Shown here: piece after piece, positions 1 to 8,101 of the stretch
Position numbering within the stretch: position 1 is the stretch's first letter
How the letters are laid out: each line of letters starts with the position of its first letter
Assembly: GCA_963698885.1 (NCBI GenBank)
Contig: CAVOSJ010000002.1
Location: 1-64,000, forward strand
Source: JBARKJ01 sp963698885
Lineage (GTDB): Bacteria > Nitrospirota > JACRHJ01
DNA length: 64,000 nt
Direction of reading: 5' to 3'
Program-made: the position numbers and the translations under genes
The notes under the pieces: generated by a model
The model's input: only the letters and a program-made list of their open reading frames with translations
Told to the model about the DNA's origin: nothing
Database searches by the model: none

Positions 1-38
1 TGGACAACTGGCAGACCAGCAAATGGGAGGTGGTATAG
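1..38 (+). CDS. 3' end of an unidentified gene (partial)
   Basis: One plus-strand frame is open from the window edge to a TAG at 36-38 and would encode a C-terminus ending KWEVV. The other two frames also stop soon after, so the choice rests only on a plausible protein-like ending. No function can be assigned. Confidence 0.2.
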   Translation, partial: DNWQTSKWEVV

Positions 39-64
39 GTATTTCTCATTTACCTTTTCCCGCT

Positions 65-94
65 TTGTGATATAATTCCGCGGTCTGCTATACT
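65..94 (+). promoter_or_regulatory. candidate sigma70 promoter for the hydrolase gene
   Basis: TTGTGA (65-70) and TATACT (89-94) are separated by 18 bp, 43 bp before the ATG at 137. A TATAAT at 71-76 is a second possible -10. Inferred from consensus only. Confidence 0.35.
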
Positions 95-136
95 GTCTCG
101 ATACGCCAACTCGCTTTAAAAAAGGAGTCAGGTCAT

Positions 137-892
137 ATGAAAATTCTGGCAGCAATCCTTGTATTGACCCTCATCCCCGCCGCCGCATTCGGCGCGAAAA
201 AGAAAACGGACCAGTCCCACGGGCCATCCGCTCCCCATGAGATAAGCGTCCAGACCCCGGACGGCTGGCTGCTGCGCGGGACCTATTACCCAGGCAAGCC
301 GGGAAGCCCCGTAATCCTCCTCATGCACAAGCTGGGCAGCGACCGCTCGGAGTTTACCGGGCTTGCGAAGGCGCTGAACGCGAGAGGCTATAACGTCGCG
401 GCGTACGATGCGCGCGGCCACGGGGAGAGTACCCAGCTGAACGGAAAGAAAGTTACTTACGAGAGTTTTTCGGATAAGGATTTCGAGAATATGACCATAG
501 ATATAGCCGCCGTGTTGAAATATCTACATCAGAAGGGAGCGGGGTTTGGTCCGATAGGGCTGGTGGGGGCTTCGATACAGTCGTCCACCGGGCTATTGTA
601 TGCCGCAAAGCACCCGGAGGTGAAGGCGCTCGTGCTGCTCTCGCCGGGGCTTGGTTATCACAACATCGATACTACCCGGCCGATGAAGGAGTATGGGGCC
701 AGGCCGGTCTTCATGGCCGCGTCCACGGAAGACGAGGCGTCGTACGAGACCGTGAAGACGCTTGAGAAAATTGCGGCCGGGCCGAAGAAAACGGTTATCC
801 TGACAGACGCCGGGCACGGGGCTCAGATGTTCCAGAAGGACCCGAAGCTTCTCGGGCAGGTAGCGGATTGGCTGACTGCGAACCTGAAATAG
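137..892 (+). CDS. exported alpha/beta hydrolase (dienelactone hydrolase/esterase-like)
   Basis: A 251-residue protein that starts with a typical signal peptide (about residues 1-19, ending AAFGA), so it is probably periplasmic. The alpha/beta hydrolase fold is supported by the strand-loop LLMHKLGS, the segment AYDARGHGES, and a candidate triad: Ser146 in GASIQSS, Asp199 in the TEDEA stretch and His227 in DAGHGA. The nucleophile elbow reads GASIQ rather than strict GxSxG, as in some distant esterases. The natural substrate cannot be read from sequence. AGGAGT about 8 nt before the ATG fits a ribosome binding site. Its stop codon directly abuts the stop of a small convergent ORF. Confidence 0.85.
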   Translation: MKILAAILVLTLIPAAAFGAKKKTDQSHGPSAPHEISVQTPDGWLLRGTYYPGKPGSPVILLMHKLGSDRSEFTGLAKALNARGYNVAAYDARGHGESTQLNGKKVTYESFSDKDFENMTIDIAAVLKYLHQKGAGFGPIGLVGASIQSSTGLLYAAKHPEVKALVLLSPGLGYHNIDTTRPMKEYGARPVFMAASTEDEASYETVKTLEKIAAGPKKTVILTDAGHGAQMFQKDPKLLGQVADWLTANLK

Positions 893-988
893 CTAATAAC
901 CGACTGGTCCGGCCGAAGAGTAGTTTAACATCGCGAGACCGACGAAAGCGACAAGGAGCACGACGAATACAATGATTTTCTTGAGCAT
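893..988 (-). CDS. small single-pass membrane peptide (31 aa)
   Basis: A 31-codon ORF with ATG at 988-986 and TAG at 895-893. It has GAGGA a few bases upstream as a ribosome binding site. The product begins MLKK, followed by about 18 uninterrupted hydrophobic residues, then a short polar tail ending GPVGY. This is the layout of a small inner-membrane peptide, or of an uncleaved signal anchor. It ends base-to-base against the hydrolase gene on the other strand. No family is recognised. Support is the good start context and the clear hydrophobic helix. Confidence 0.5.
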   Translation of the reverse strand: MLKKIIVFVVLLVAFVGLAMLNYSSAGPVGY

Positions 989-1136
989 ATTAAAATCCTC
1001 TGAAATATATATATAATATAAAATAATTCCAGCCGCGATTGCGGCGACGTGTTGAATTATAATTTACGATTATTAAACGGCGATTAATTTTAGATTAATT
1101 TTTTTTAACGCGCAATATAAAACGAGGAGGCAGAAA

Positions 1137-1631
1137 ATGAAGATAGTCATCATAACTCATGCGAAGACCGCGAACAGGCCGCCCAGGAGGCTCAGCCTCA
1201 CCGGGAGGTACGAAGTGGAGCAGGTGGTGGACATGGTGAAGGGGAAGCTTGGCGAAAGATACCGGGTCCAGAAGGCGGTATCGTCGCCGGCGGCCCGGTG
1301 TCTCGACACGGCGCTCCTTACGCTGGAAGAGCTCGGTTCGGACGACGTATCGAAGGTGGATACGGACAGACGGCTTGGCCGCCTGGACAAGGCGGACCAG
1401 CTGGAGTCCGTGATACGGGAGAACGCCCAGGAAGGCCTGGCTATTTTCTGCCATGCGGACGTGGCGGGGATATTGCCGCACAAAGAGACCATAACGAAGG
1501 TGAAGGAGGGCTGGTTCGAGGTGAAGCCCGTGCTGGTGATAATGGACTGGGGCCCCTCGCGCAAGTGGGAAGAGAACAGCATAGACGCGGTGCTTACCGT
1601 GCCGGAGATGACGTCGCTGATTAAGGAGTAG
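1137..1631 (+). CDS. histidine phosphatase (phosphoglycerate mutase-like) family protein, variant active site
   Basis: A 164-residue protein with the SixA/phosphoglycerate mutase fold pattern. It has an N-terminal strand ending in ITHAKT (His8), the SSPAARCLDTA segment that normally carries the second phosphate-binding Arg, and a second His (His106) in FCHADV. The usual RHG motif reads THA, so the Arg before the phospho-accepting His is replaced by Thr. The proton-donor loop is short. It may be a phosphatase with altered substrate binding or a catalytically weak member. GAGGAGG lies just before the ATG. A hairpin terminator follows. Confidence 0.7.
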   Translation: MKIVIITHAKTANRPPRRLSLTGRYEVEQVVDMVKGKLGERYRVQKAVSSPAARCLDTALLTLEELGSDDVSKVDTDRRLGRLDKADQLESVIRENAQEGLAIFCHADVAGILPHKETITKVKEGWFEVKPVLVIMDWGPSRKWEENSIDAVLTVPEMTSLIKE

Positions 1632-1651
1632 AATATTTTGGGGATAAAATT

Positions 1652-1678
1652 AAAGGGGCCTTTACGGCCCCTTTTTTA
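1652..1678 (+). terminator. Rho-independent terminator after the histidine phosphatase gene
   Basis: A perfect stem of nine pairs (AAAGGGGCC with GGCCCCTTT), a five-base loop and a T run, 20 bp after the stop codon. Confidence 0.85.
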
Positions 1679-1754
1679 GTAAAATTCTCTTGTAAATGGT
1701 TTACGATTTTAAGGGCAAACTTCTTCAGATGTCGGCCCTTTCAAAAGTTGATGT

Positions 1755-1941
1755 TCAGGCAGAGAATGTCATTAGTTGTTTCGTTTGCTGTATTAAGACG
1801 CAACCTTTTTCAGAGCAATCTGCAATACCGCAAATTAATTCGTCTGGCAATTCTTCCGAAGGAATATACTCATGTATTTTGATTTTTCTATTAACTTTTT
1901 TATATTGTTTCTGCCATGATTATACATCGAATTATTGCCAT
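1755..1941 (-). pseudogene. possible small frameshifted gene in an AT-rich island
   Basis: An ATG at 1941-1939 is preceded by AAAGGAG at good spacing, but its frame stops after 13 codons at 1902-1900. One base away lies a frame open to the TGA at 1757-1755. It encodes about 45 residues of ordinary composition, including PSEELPDELICG and CSEKGC. Removing one base in the T run at 1896-1901 would join the two into about 61 residues. The stretch is far more AT-rich than its neighbours. It could be a decayed acquired gene or a sequence error. Function unknown. Confidence 0.3.
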
Positions 1942-1966
1942 AATATTCTCCTTTAATATATACTGT

Positions 1967-2939
1967 TTATTTCCCCTGCGCCCGGAAGCAGCGCACCCAG
2001 TGGCCCGGCTTCACTTCGGTAAGCTCCGGCTCGCTCTCGGCGTATTCCGGCTTCGCGTACTGGCACCTCGGAAGGAACTTGCAGCCGTGCGGGAGTTCGG
2101 TGATTTTCGGCACCATGCCGGGGATCGCCCTCAGCCTGTCCGGCTTTTCGCCCGGCTTCGGGATGCATGCTAAAAGCCCCTCGGTATATGGGTGCAGCGG
2201 GTCGTAGAATATATCGTCCGTCTTCGCCTCTTCCACTATCCTGCCCGCGTACATCACGGCGACCCTGTCCGCCATCTGCGCGATTATCCCCAGGTCGTGC
2301 GTGATGAGCATGATGGCCGTGCCGGTCTTTTTCCGGATGTCGTCGAGCAGCGCTAGTATCTGCGCCTGAATCGTCACGTCCAGCGCGGTAGTCGGCTCGT
2401 CGGCTATGACGAGGCTCGGCCCGCAGGAGATGGCCATCGCTATCATAACCCTCTGGCGCATCCCGCCGGATAGCTGATGGGGATAATTATAAAGAAGTCT
2501 TTTCGGCTCGGGCAGGCCCACCATATCGAAAAGCTCCGCCACCCGGTCAAACGCTTTTTCTTTCCGCATCCCCTTATGTACGATAAGCGCCTCCGCCACC
2601 TGGTCGCCCACCGTGAATACCGGGTTCAGCGAGGTCATCGGCTCCTGGAAGACCATCCCTATCCTGCCGCCCCGTATCTTTCTCATCTGCGGCTCAGGCA
2701 GCGTCAGCAGGTTTGCCCCCTCGAATATCACCTCGCCGCCCGCGACACGTCCGGGAGGGTCCGGGAGGATGCGCATGATGGAAAGTGCCGTGACGCTCTT
2801 GCCGCACCCGGACTCGCCGACCAGGCCCAGCACCTCTCCCTGGTCAACGTGAAAGCTCACGCCGTCCACGGCGAAGAAGCTTCCTTCCCGTGGTATGGAA
2901 CTCAGTGCGGAGATTTTTTACTGAAAGAAGTGGGGGCAT
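1967..2939 (-). CDS. peptide/oligopeptide ABC transporter ATP-binding protein (DppD/OppD type), apparent frameshift near N-terminus
   Basis: ATPase of the dipeptide/oligopeptide importer family. It has Walker A GESGCGKS, signature LSGGMRQR, Walker B VIADEPT, switch ITHDLG, and the family-specific C-terminal extension with LHPYTEGLL and the Cys-containing CKFLPRCQYA segment. In the present sequence the main frame can begin only at a GTG at 2869, which would remove the first beta strand. A second frame from ATG 2939 encodes exactly the missing start (SVKNLRTEF). Deleting one G in the GGG at about 2887-2889 joins them into 323 residues of normal family length. No permease, partner ATPase or binding protein is nearby, so it is an orphan component. 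It may be inactive if the frameshift is real. Confidence 0.8.
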
Positions 2940-2944
2940 AAAAC

Positions 2945-2990
2945 GTTTAAAAGTTTTTGGCGTTACCTTTTTACTAAAAAGGTAACGGGT
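2945..2990 (-). repeat. interspersed hairpin repeat, copy A (single-hairpin form)
   Basis: GTTACCTTTTT and AAAAAGGTAAC (2962-2986) form an 11-bp stem. It is flanked by the AAAACTTTTTGG-type spacer seen in copies at 19.2, 41.8 and 55.1 kb, here in inverse orientation. It sits just after the stop of the minus-strand TPR gene, where it could also end transcription. Confidence 0.8.
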
Positions 2991-2996
2991 TTGGTA

Positions 2997-3779
2997 TTAA
3001 TCTTCGCCAAGGCTGGTCAGGTCTTCTCCGCCTGCCTGCTCGCTCTCGACGAACTTCAGGTACATCATGGCGTCCGTGCTCTCCGGGTTCACCTCCAGCG
3101 CCTCGTTCCATTCTCTGACGGCCATGTCGATGAAACCCTTCATGTAGTAGGTTATCCCCAGGTTGATCCGCGCCGGGACGTAGTGCGGGTTAATCTCCTT
3201 GGACTTCATGAACTCGCGGATGGCCTCGTTGTACATACCTTTTTCGCGGTATGCGATGCCTATTTTGGTCAGGATGTCCACGAACGACGGGCGCAGGGTT
3301 ACCGCCTTCTTGTATTCCTCGACCGCCTCTCCGAAAAGCCCAAGGTCATAATATATGTCCGCTATCTTCGAATGCTCGTTGGCGAGCTTGCCTTTTATGT
3401 ACGGGTCCATCGAGTAGGGGGTCGCGTGCGCGATCTTCGCGGCCTTTCCGAATATCTCGTTTGCCTCGTTGTATTTGCCCATGTCGTTTAAGGTGACCGC
3501 CAGGTTCAGGGAGACCTCCGTATAGCCGGGGTTTACGGCGAGCGCCTTTTTGAACGCCTCCGCGGCCTTCGAGAGTTCGCCTTTTCCGTGATATATCTGG
3601 CCCAGCTTGTTGAATACGTCCGCGTACGGCCTTATAGCCACTACCTGCTCGAAATAACTCTGGGCCAGGGCGTAGTCTTTGCTGTCGAACGACTCTCTGC
3701 CGCGCATGTACAGCTCGTCCACGGATTCGGGGGATTCGGGCGTTTCGGGGGTCTCGGGGCTCTCAGGTTTCTCAGGCAT
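2997..3779 (-). CDS. tetratricopeptide repeat (TPR) protein
   Basis: A 260-residue protein. After a Pro/Glu/Ser-rich head (residues 1-19), about six consecutive 34-residue TPR units fill the rest. They show the expected periodicity, for example GKGELSKAAEAFKKAL and KGMYNEAIREFMKS. TPR superhelices bind protein partners and no enzymatic motif is present. There is no signal peptide, so it is probably cytoplasmic. Its start overlaps the 3' end of the ATP-type phosphofructokinase gene by 8 bp, indicating translational coupling. Its partner is unknown. It ends next to hairpin repeat copy A. Confidence 0.85.
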   Translation of the reverse strand: MPEKPESPETPETPESPESVDELYMRGRESFDSKDYALAQSYFEQVVAIRPYADVFNKLGQIYHGKGELSKAAEAFKKALAVNPGYTEVSLNLAVTLNDMGKYNEANEIFGKAAKIAHATPYSMDPYIKGKLANEHSKIADIYYDLGLFGEAVEEYKKAVTLRPSFVDILTKIGIAYREKGMYNEAIREFMKSKEINPHYVPARINLGITYYMKGFIDMAVREWNEALEVNPESTDAMMYLKFVESEQAGGEDLTSLGED

Positions 3780-4770
3780 CTTCTAACTCCTTTTCCGGGT
3801 TGTGCCGGTCGGCTCCGGAGAGCTGGCGCGCTATTGCAAGGTTCTTTTCGCTTAAGGTTTTCTTCTGCGCAAAGACGTCCTTGAAAGAAGTGGAAACCAC
3901 CTCGTTGTTTATAAGCCCCACCATAAATCCGCGCTGCCCCTTGACAAGCCGCTTTACCGCCGCCGCCCCGAGCCGCCTCCCAAGGAGCCTGTCGAAGACC
4001 GTCGGCTCGCCGCCGCGCTGGAGATGGCCGAGCACGGTAATCCTGGTCTCGAAACCGGCGAAGGATTTAAGCTTAAGCTCCACGGCGTAGGCGGAGCCCG
4101 CCCCTTCGGCGACTATCACTATACTGTTCGTCTTGCCGCGCCTTTTGGCTTCCAGCAGGCGTATCCCGATGGCGTCGAGGTCGTAAGGGATCTCAGGTAT
4201 TATCACCGCTTCCGCGGCGCATGCCAGCCCGGAAGTATAGGCCAGGTATCCGGAGCTTCTGCCCATGACCTCCAGGATAAACGCCCGGTCGTGCGACGAC
4301 GCGGTATCCCGTAGCATGTCCACGGCATGGACGATGTTGTTAAGAGCTGTGTCCACGCCGATTGCCATGTCCGTGCCGTAGATGTCGTTGTCGATTGAGG
4401 CCGGTATGCCGGCGACCGGGATGCCCAGGTCGTGCAGGACCTGCGCACCGTGCAGGGAGCCGTCCCCGCCGATTACGACGACGCCGTCGACCGAATCTTT
4501 TGAAAGGTTTTCAAGCGAGGTCCTCTGTCCCCAGTCGCTTTTGAACTCGCCGCTCCTGGCGGAGCGCAGTATCGTGCCGCCGCGCTGGATTATCCCGTCC
4601 ACCGAGTCGGAGTCCATCTCCATGAAATGGTTTTCAATCAGCCCCTGATAACCCTGGATGAAGCCGATCACGCGCAGGTTCATATCCAGTCCGGTATGCA
4701 CGACGCTCCTGATGGCGGCGTTCATCCCGGAGGAATCTCCTCCGGAGGTGAGTAAGGCGATGGTTTTCAT
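3772..4770 (-). CDS. pfkA: 6-phosphofructokinase, ATP-type
   Basis: Phosphorylates fructose 6-phosphate to fructose 1,6-bisphosphate, the committed step of glycolysis. The 332-residue length fits bacterial PfkA. The N-terminal TSGGDSSGMNA loop, GGDGS at 101-105, SIDND at 125-129, MGRSSG and the GHLQRGG loop are all visible. The Gly in GGDGS is the residue that normally allows ATP use, in contrast to GGDD in the PPi-type neighbour. The catalytic segment reads ASIDND instead of the usual GTIDND, a mild variation. The gene lies 20 bp downstream of the PPi-type paralogue, so the two are probably co-transcribed. Confidence 0.9.
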   Translation of the reverse strand: MKTIALLTSGGDSSGMNAAIRSVVHTGLDMNLRVIGFIQGYQGLIENHFMEMDSDSVDGIIQRGGTILRSARSGEFKSDWGQRTSLENLSKDSVDGVVVIGGDGSLHGAQVLHDLGIPVAGIPASIDNDIYGTDMAIGVDTALNNIVHAVDMLRDTASSHDRAFILEVMGRSSGYLAYTSGLACAAEAVIIPEIPYDLDAIGIRLLEAKRRGKTNSIVIVAEGAGSAYAVELKLKSFAGFETRITVLGHLQRGGEPTVFDRLLGRRLGAAAVKRLVKGQRGFMVGLINNEVVSTSFKDVFAQKKTLSEKNLAIARQLSGADRHNPEKELEDA

Positions 4771-4790
4771 ATAAAGTTTATTTTACTCCG

Positions 4791-5837
4791 TCAGCCGAAG
4801 AAAATCTTGGCCGTCTCGTAGAGTTCCATGTCCAGTGTCTTGGTTTTGCCGACCGCTTCCTCCAGGGGCACTGCCTCAATCTTCGTCCCGTGGATTGCCA
4901 CCATCAGCCCGAACCTGCCCTCATGCACCAGTTCCACCGCCTTTACGCCGAAACGGGTAGCAAGCACCCGGTCATAGGCGGTGGGCGTCCCGCCCCTCTG
5001 GAGGTGTCCCAGGATGACGGCCCTCGTCTCGAACCCGGTCCTGGTCTCTATCTCCTTGGCGAGGATATTGGCGATGCCGCCAAGGCGTACGTTGCCGAAC
5101 GCGTCCTTGTCCGCCGTCTGAAGGACCACCGAACCTTCCACGCCGGGCGCATCGGAGAACACCGCACCCTCGGAGACCGCGACGATATTGAACTTCTTGC
5201 CCCTTGCCGCGCGCTTCTTTAGTACATTGCAGACTTCGACAATATTGAAGGGCTCCTCCGGGACAAGTATCATGTCCGCGCCTCCGGCTATACCCGACGC
5301 GCAGGTTATCCAGCCGGCGTGGCGGCCCATCAGTTCCACCACCAGCGTCCTGTGGTGGGACTCCGCGGTGGTATGCAGCCTGTCTATGCACTCCGTGGCG
5401 ATGGAGACGGCCGTATCGTACCCGAACGTGACATCCGTCGCGGAGAGGTCGTTGTCTATGGTCTTGGGTACGCCGATGGTGTTAAGCCCCATCTTCGACA
5501 GCTTGTTGCAAACACCCAGTGTGTCGTCGCCGCCCACGGCTATCAGCGCGTGCAGGTCCATCTTCTTCATGTTTGCGGCGACAGTCTCGGCGCCGTTTTC
5601 CTTCTTGAACGGGTTCGTCCTGGAGGTGCCGAGTATCGTGCCTCCGAAGAGGTGAATGCCGGAAACCTGCTGACGCGACAGGGGTTCGCACTCCATTTCC
5701 AGCAGGCCCTTCCAGCCGTCCCGGATGCCGATAACCTCGTAATCGAACTGCTCGGCCCTTCGAAATACAGCCCTGATGACCGCGTTAAGGCCCGGACAGT
5801 CCCCGCCCCCCGTGAGGATGCCAATTCTGTGCTTCAT
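4791..5837 (-). CDS. diphosphate-type 6-phosphofructokinase
   Basis: Phosphofructokinase paralogue of 348 residues when started at ATG 5837. That start has AGGAGA upstream and begins directly with MKHRIGILTGGGD; an in-frame ATG 18 codons earlier has no such site. GGDDT at 102-106 and PKTIDND at 124-130 are the Asp and Lys signature of PPi-using and related group III enzymes. In these enzymes the Asp blocks ATP and the Lys stabilises pyrophosphate. The reaction would be near-equilibrium and could serve glycolysis or gluconeogenesis. MGRHAGW and GHLQRGG match the family. It is the first gene of the pfp-pfkA-TPR group. Phosphoryl donor is inferred from motifs only. Confidence 0.87.
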   Translation of the reverse strand: MKHRIGILTGGGDCPGLNAVIRAVFRRAEQFDYEVIGIRDGWKGLLEMECEPLSRQQVSGIHLFGGTILGTSRTNPFKKENGAETVAANMKKMDLHALIAVGGDDTLGVCNKLSKMGLNTIGVPKTIDNDLSATDVTFGYDTAVSIATECIDRLHTTAESHHRTLVVELMGRHAGWITCASGIAGGADMILVPEEPFNIVEVCNVLKKRAARGKKFNIVAVSEGAVFSDAPGVEGSVVLQTADKDAFGNVRLGGIANILAKEIETRTGFETRAVILGHLQRGGTPTAYDRVLATRFGVKAVELVHEGRFGLMVAIHGTKIEAVPLEEAVGKTKTLDMELYETAKIFFG

Positions 5838-5980
5838 GAAAACTTCTCCTTTCGTGGACCTATAAAATTGCGAAAAATTCTGGCTTTTCAAAAATTTTTA
5901 TTAACTGAAAAATATTATCACAGGCATAAAACTCCTGTCAATGAAGGAAACGATACGAAAATCTTTTAAAATTATGGGGA

Positions 5981-6008
5981 TTGACAAAGACGGGGCAACA
6001 AGTATAAT
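5981..6008 (+). promoter_or_regulatory. strong sigma70-type promoter, probably giving a leaderless mRNA
   Basis: Perfect TTGACA (5981-5986) and TATAAT (6003-6008) with 16-bp spacing. Transcription would start at about 6015-6016, one or two bases before the ATG at 6017. The gap holds no Shine-Dalgarno sequence. Confidence 0.7.
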
Positions 6009-6016
6009 CACAAGTC

Positions 6017-7456
6017 ATGCCAAACCCAGCCCCATTATCCGGAAAGTTAGATGAAAACAGCCTGCCTGGGATACTCACCCACCTGCACAGGATCAAGGCA
6101 TCCGGCACGCTCTCGCTTGCTAAGGACAGCACCGTCAAGAACCTGTACATAAAAAACGGGGAGATAATATTCGCGTCCTCGAACTACGAGGGGGACCGAC
6201 TTGGCGAGGTGCTCCTGAAGGCGGGTAAGATAAACGTAAAACAGTTCGACATGGCCGTGAAGGTGATGTCCCATGCAAAAAAACGCCTGGGCGGAATACT
6301 GGTGGAGCTTGGATATTTAAAGCCCAAGGACCTCTTCTGGGGCGTGAAATACCAGGTGCAGGAGATAGTGGCGAGCCTTTTCGGCATGACCGAAGGGAGC
6401 TACGAGTTCATCCCGGGCGAGATACCGCCGGGCGAGGTGATAACGCTCCATATGTCCACCGCGAACCTCATAATGCAGGGCATCAAGAGGATAGACGACT
6501 GGACGCGCATTTCGCGGGGAATCCCGCCGATGGAGACGGTGCTAAGGCCGACCTCGGACCCGCTGAAGCTCTACCAGGACGTTGACTTATCAAGCGAGGA
6601 GAAGATAATCCTCTCGCTCTTTGACGGGAAGCGGACGATAAAGGACGCGATCAGCCAGTCCAAGGCGGGGGATTTCGAGGCCCTGAAGGCGGTATATGTC
6701 TTCTTTTCCATCGGCATGCTGGAGAAGGAAGGGGGAAAACCCCAAAAGAAACCGAAAGTTATGACGCGCCTCGAAGCGGAGCCCGCATTAGACAGGACCG
6801 CCATCCAGAAGGCGTATTTCGATGCGCAAATCCAGAACCATTACGAGGTCTTGGGCCTGGACTCGGAGGCCTCCCAGGAGGAGATAGAGTCGGCATATCA
6901 GAGGCTTGCCCGGCTCTATCATCCGGACGGGCAGTTTACGCCGGGGATGGAGAAGCTGGCCGGGGAGCTGGGGGAACTGTTCGCCAAGGTTTCAGAGGCT
7001 TACGCCATACTCTCCAACGACTCGCGCCGGTGGGAGTACGACCTGTCGCTCGCCACGGTCATGACGGATGGGGCGCCCGCGCCAAAGAAGACAAAGCCCA
7101 AGGATGCGGGCAAGGCGAAGGATGCGTTTGCTAACGGCATTGAAAGCTTTAAGAAAAAAGACTTCGAGTCGGCTACCGTGCATTTCAAGGAGGCAACCAG
7201 GCTCGATTCGTCGAATGCCTCGTATTTCAGCTACCTGGCCCTTGCGCTCCTCCAGAGGCCGCGCCGGGAAGCGGAGGCCGAGGAGGCTATGCTGACGGCA
7301 GTCGTGCTTGAGCCGGGCGCCTCGGAACACCGCGCAAACCTTGGGCTTTTGTACCAGAAGGCGGGGATAAGGGACAAGGCGAGAGACGCGTTCGAGGCGG
7401 CGCTTAACCTGGACCCGAAAAATAAAAAGGCTCTAAACGGGCTGGGGAGGAAATAA
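6017..7456 (+). CDS. DUF4388 (PATAN) - J-domain - TPR protein
   Basis: A 479-residue three-part protein. Residues about 3-160 match the DUF4388/PATAN pattern (LSGKLDENSLPGIL start, GTLSL and LYIKNGEIIFA strands, LGEVLL, then a helical segment). This domain is typical of deltaproteobacterial and myxobacterial signalling proteins. Residues about 274-345 form a DnaJ J-domain with HPD at about 302-304, implying recruitment of an Hsp70 partner. The C-terminus (about 370-479) is TPR-like. A J-domain on a PATAN protein suggests chaperone-linked assembly or signalling, but the client is unknown. It has a strong promoter placed for leaderless translation and is divergent from the phosphofructokinase genes. 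Confidence 0.85.
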   Translation: MPNPAPLSGKLDENSLPGILTHLHRIKASGTLSLAKDSTVKNLYIKNGEIIFASSNYEGDRLGEVLLKAGKINVKQFDMAVKVMSHAKKRLGGILVELGYLKPKDLFWGVKYQVQEIVASLFGMTEGSYEFIPGEIPPGEVITLHMSTANLIMQGIKRIDDWTRISRGIPPMETVLRPTSDPLKLYQDVDLSSEEKIILSLFDGKRTIKDAISQSKAGDFEALKAVYVFFSIGMLEKEGGKPQKKPKVMTRLEAEPALDRTAIQKAYFDAQIQNHYEVLGLDSEASQEEIESAYQRLARLYHPDGQFTPGMEKLAGELGELFAKVSEAYAILSNDSRRWEYDLSLATVMTDGAPAPKKTKPKDAGKAKDAFANGIESFKKKDFESATVHFKEATRLDSSNASYFSYLALALLQRPRREAEAEEAMLTAVVLEPGASEHRANLGLLYQKAGIRDKARDAFEAALNLDPKNKKALNGLGRK

Positions 7457-7467
7457 GAGGCGCGTTC

Positions 7468-7983
7468 TTATACTATCGGGCAGAACCTTGGACGGTCGGG
7501 CACTTTTTCCTCTTGCTTTGTAAGGATGATGCCTCTTTTTTTAGCGAACGCGATAATCTTGTTCGCATGTCCAAGCGACTCGCTGGACATCTGCACTATG
7601 AATTTCCCGAACCTTTTGTTAGTCTTGCCAGCCGCAATAAAAACGTAATGCTCCGCCATGCTGTTTTCAAGCTTGACGCATAAATCCACTATCTCGTCTA
7701 TTGCAAGGTTGTTATTTGAAAGCCTGTTTATCTTCACCATCACGTAGTCAAACGCCTTTTGATCCATCTCCACGGGATGGAATAAGTTTGCATTTGCCAC
7801 TATAACTCTCCGCTCGAAGCTGGCGATTTCCTTATGGTTCGACTCTTCGGAACTCAGCAGCGAAAATAACTCTTTGGCCTCGGGATCGCTGCTGAAACGG
7901 TCCGCGATTTTCTGGTAAACGACGGATAGCGAGCCCTCCAGTTCCACGACCTTCGACATAAGACTCTTTAAATCCATTTCCAT
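7468..7983 (-). CDS. ferritin-like/rubrerythrin-like four-helix protein
   Basis: A 171-residue, mostly helical protein with the spacing of a ferritin-like domain: Glu14/Glu16 in helix 1, ExxH (Glu47, His50) in helix 2, Glu106 in helix 3, and Glu135 with His139 in helix 4. The last pair is ExxxH rather than the canonical ExxH, so di-iron binding is plausible but not certain. There is no rubredoxin domain; a single CPI lies at the very end. Possible roles are iron handling or peroxide defence. GGAGGAG precedes the ATG. It lies downstream of a small exported-peptide gene and convergent with the PATAN-J gene, 11 bp apart. Confidence 0.6.
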   Translation of the reverse strand: MEMDLKSLMSKVVELEGSLSVVYQKIADRFSSDPEAKELFSLLSSEESNHKEIASFERRVIVANANLFHPVEMDQKAFDYVMVKINRLSNNNLAIDEIVDLCVKLENSMAEHYVFIAAGKTNKRFGKFIVQMSSESLGHANKIIAFAKKRGIILTKQEEKVPDRPRFCPIV

Positions 7984-8009
7984 AATACTCCTCCTTCAAA
8001 CTAAAATTC

Positions 8010-8024
8010 AAACGGGGCCCGTTT
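8010..8024. promoter_or_regulatory. 15-bp palindrome upstream of the ferritin-like gene
   Basis: AAACGGG and CCCGTTT flank a single central G, 27-41 bp upstream of the ferritin-like start codon. This is an operator-like inverted repeat with no room for an RNA loop. The binding protein is unknown. Confidence 0.3.
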
Positions 8025-8101
8025 AAAAATCGTTCGCTCGGGTCTTGTTGGGAACTTTAACTTCATGGCCCATATTATTGACTTGGGGCGAAAAAATATC
8101 C

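Noticed and set aside
1696..1956. 86-codon plus-strand frame in the AT-rich stretch
   Set aside because: Cys/Phe/Ile-rich composition and no ribosome binding site; the opposite strand gives a more protein-like reading.
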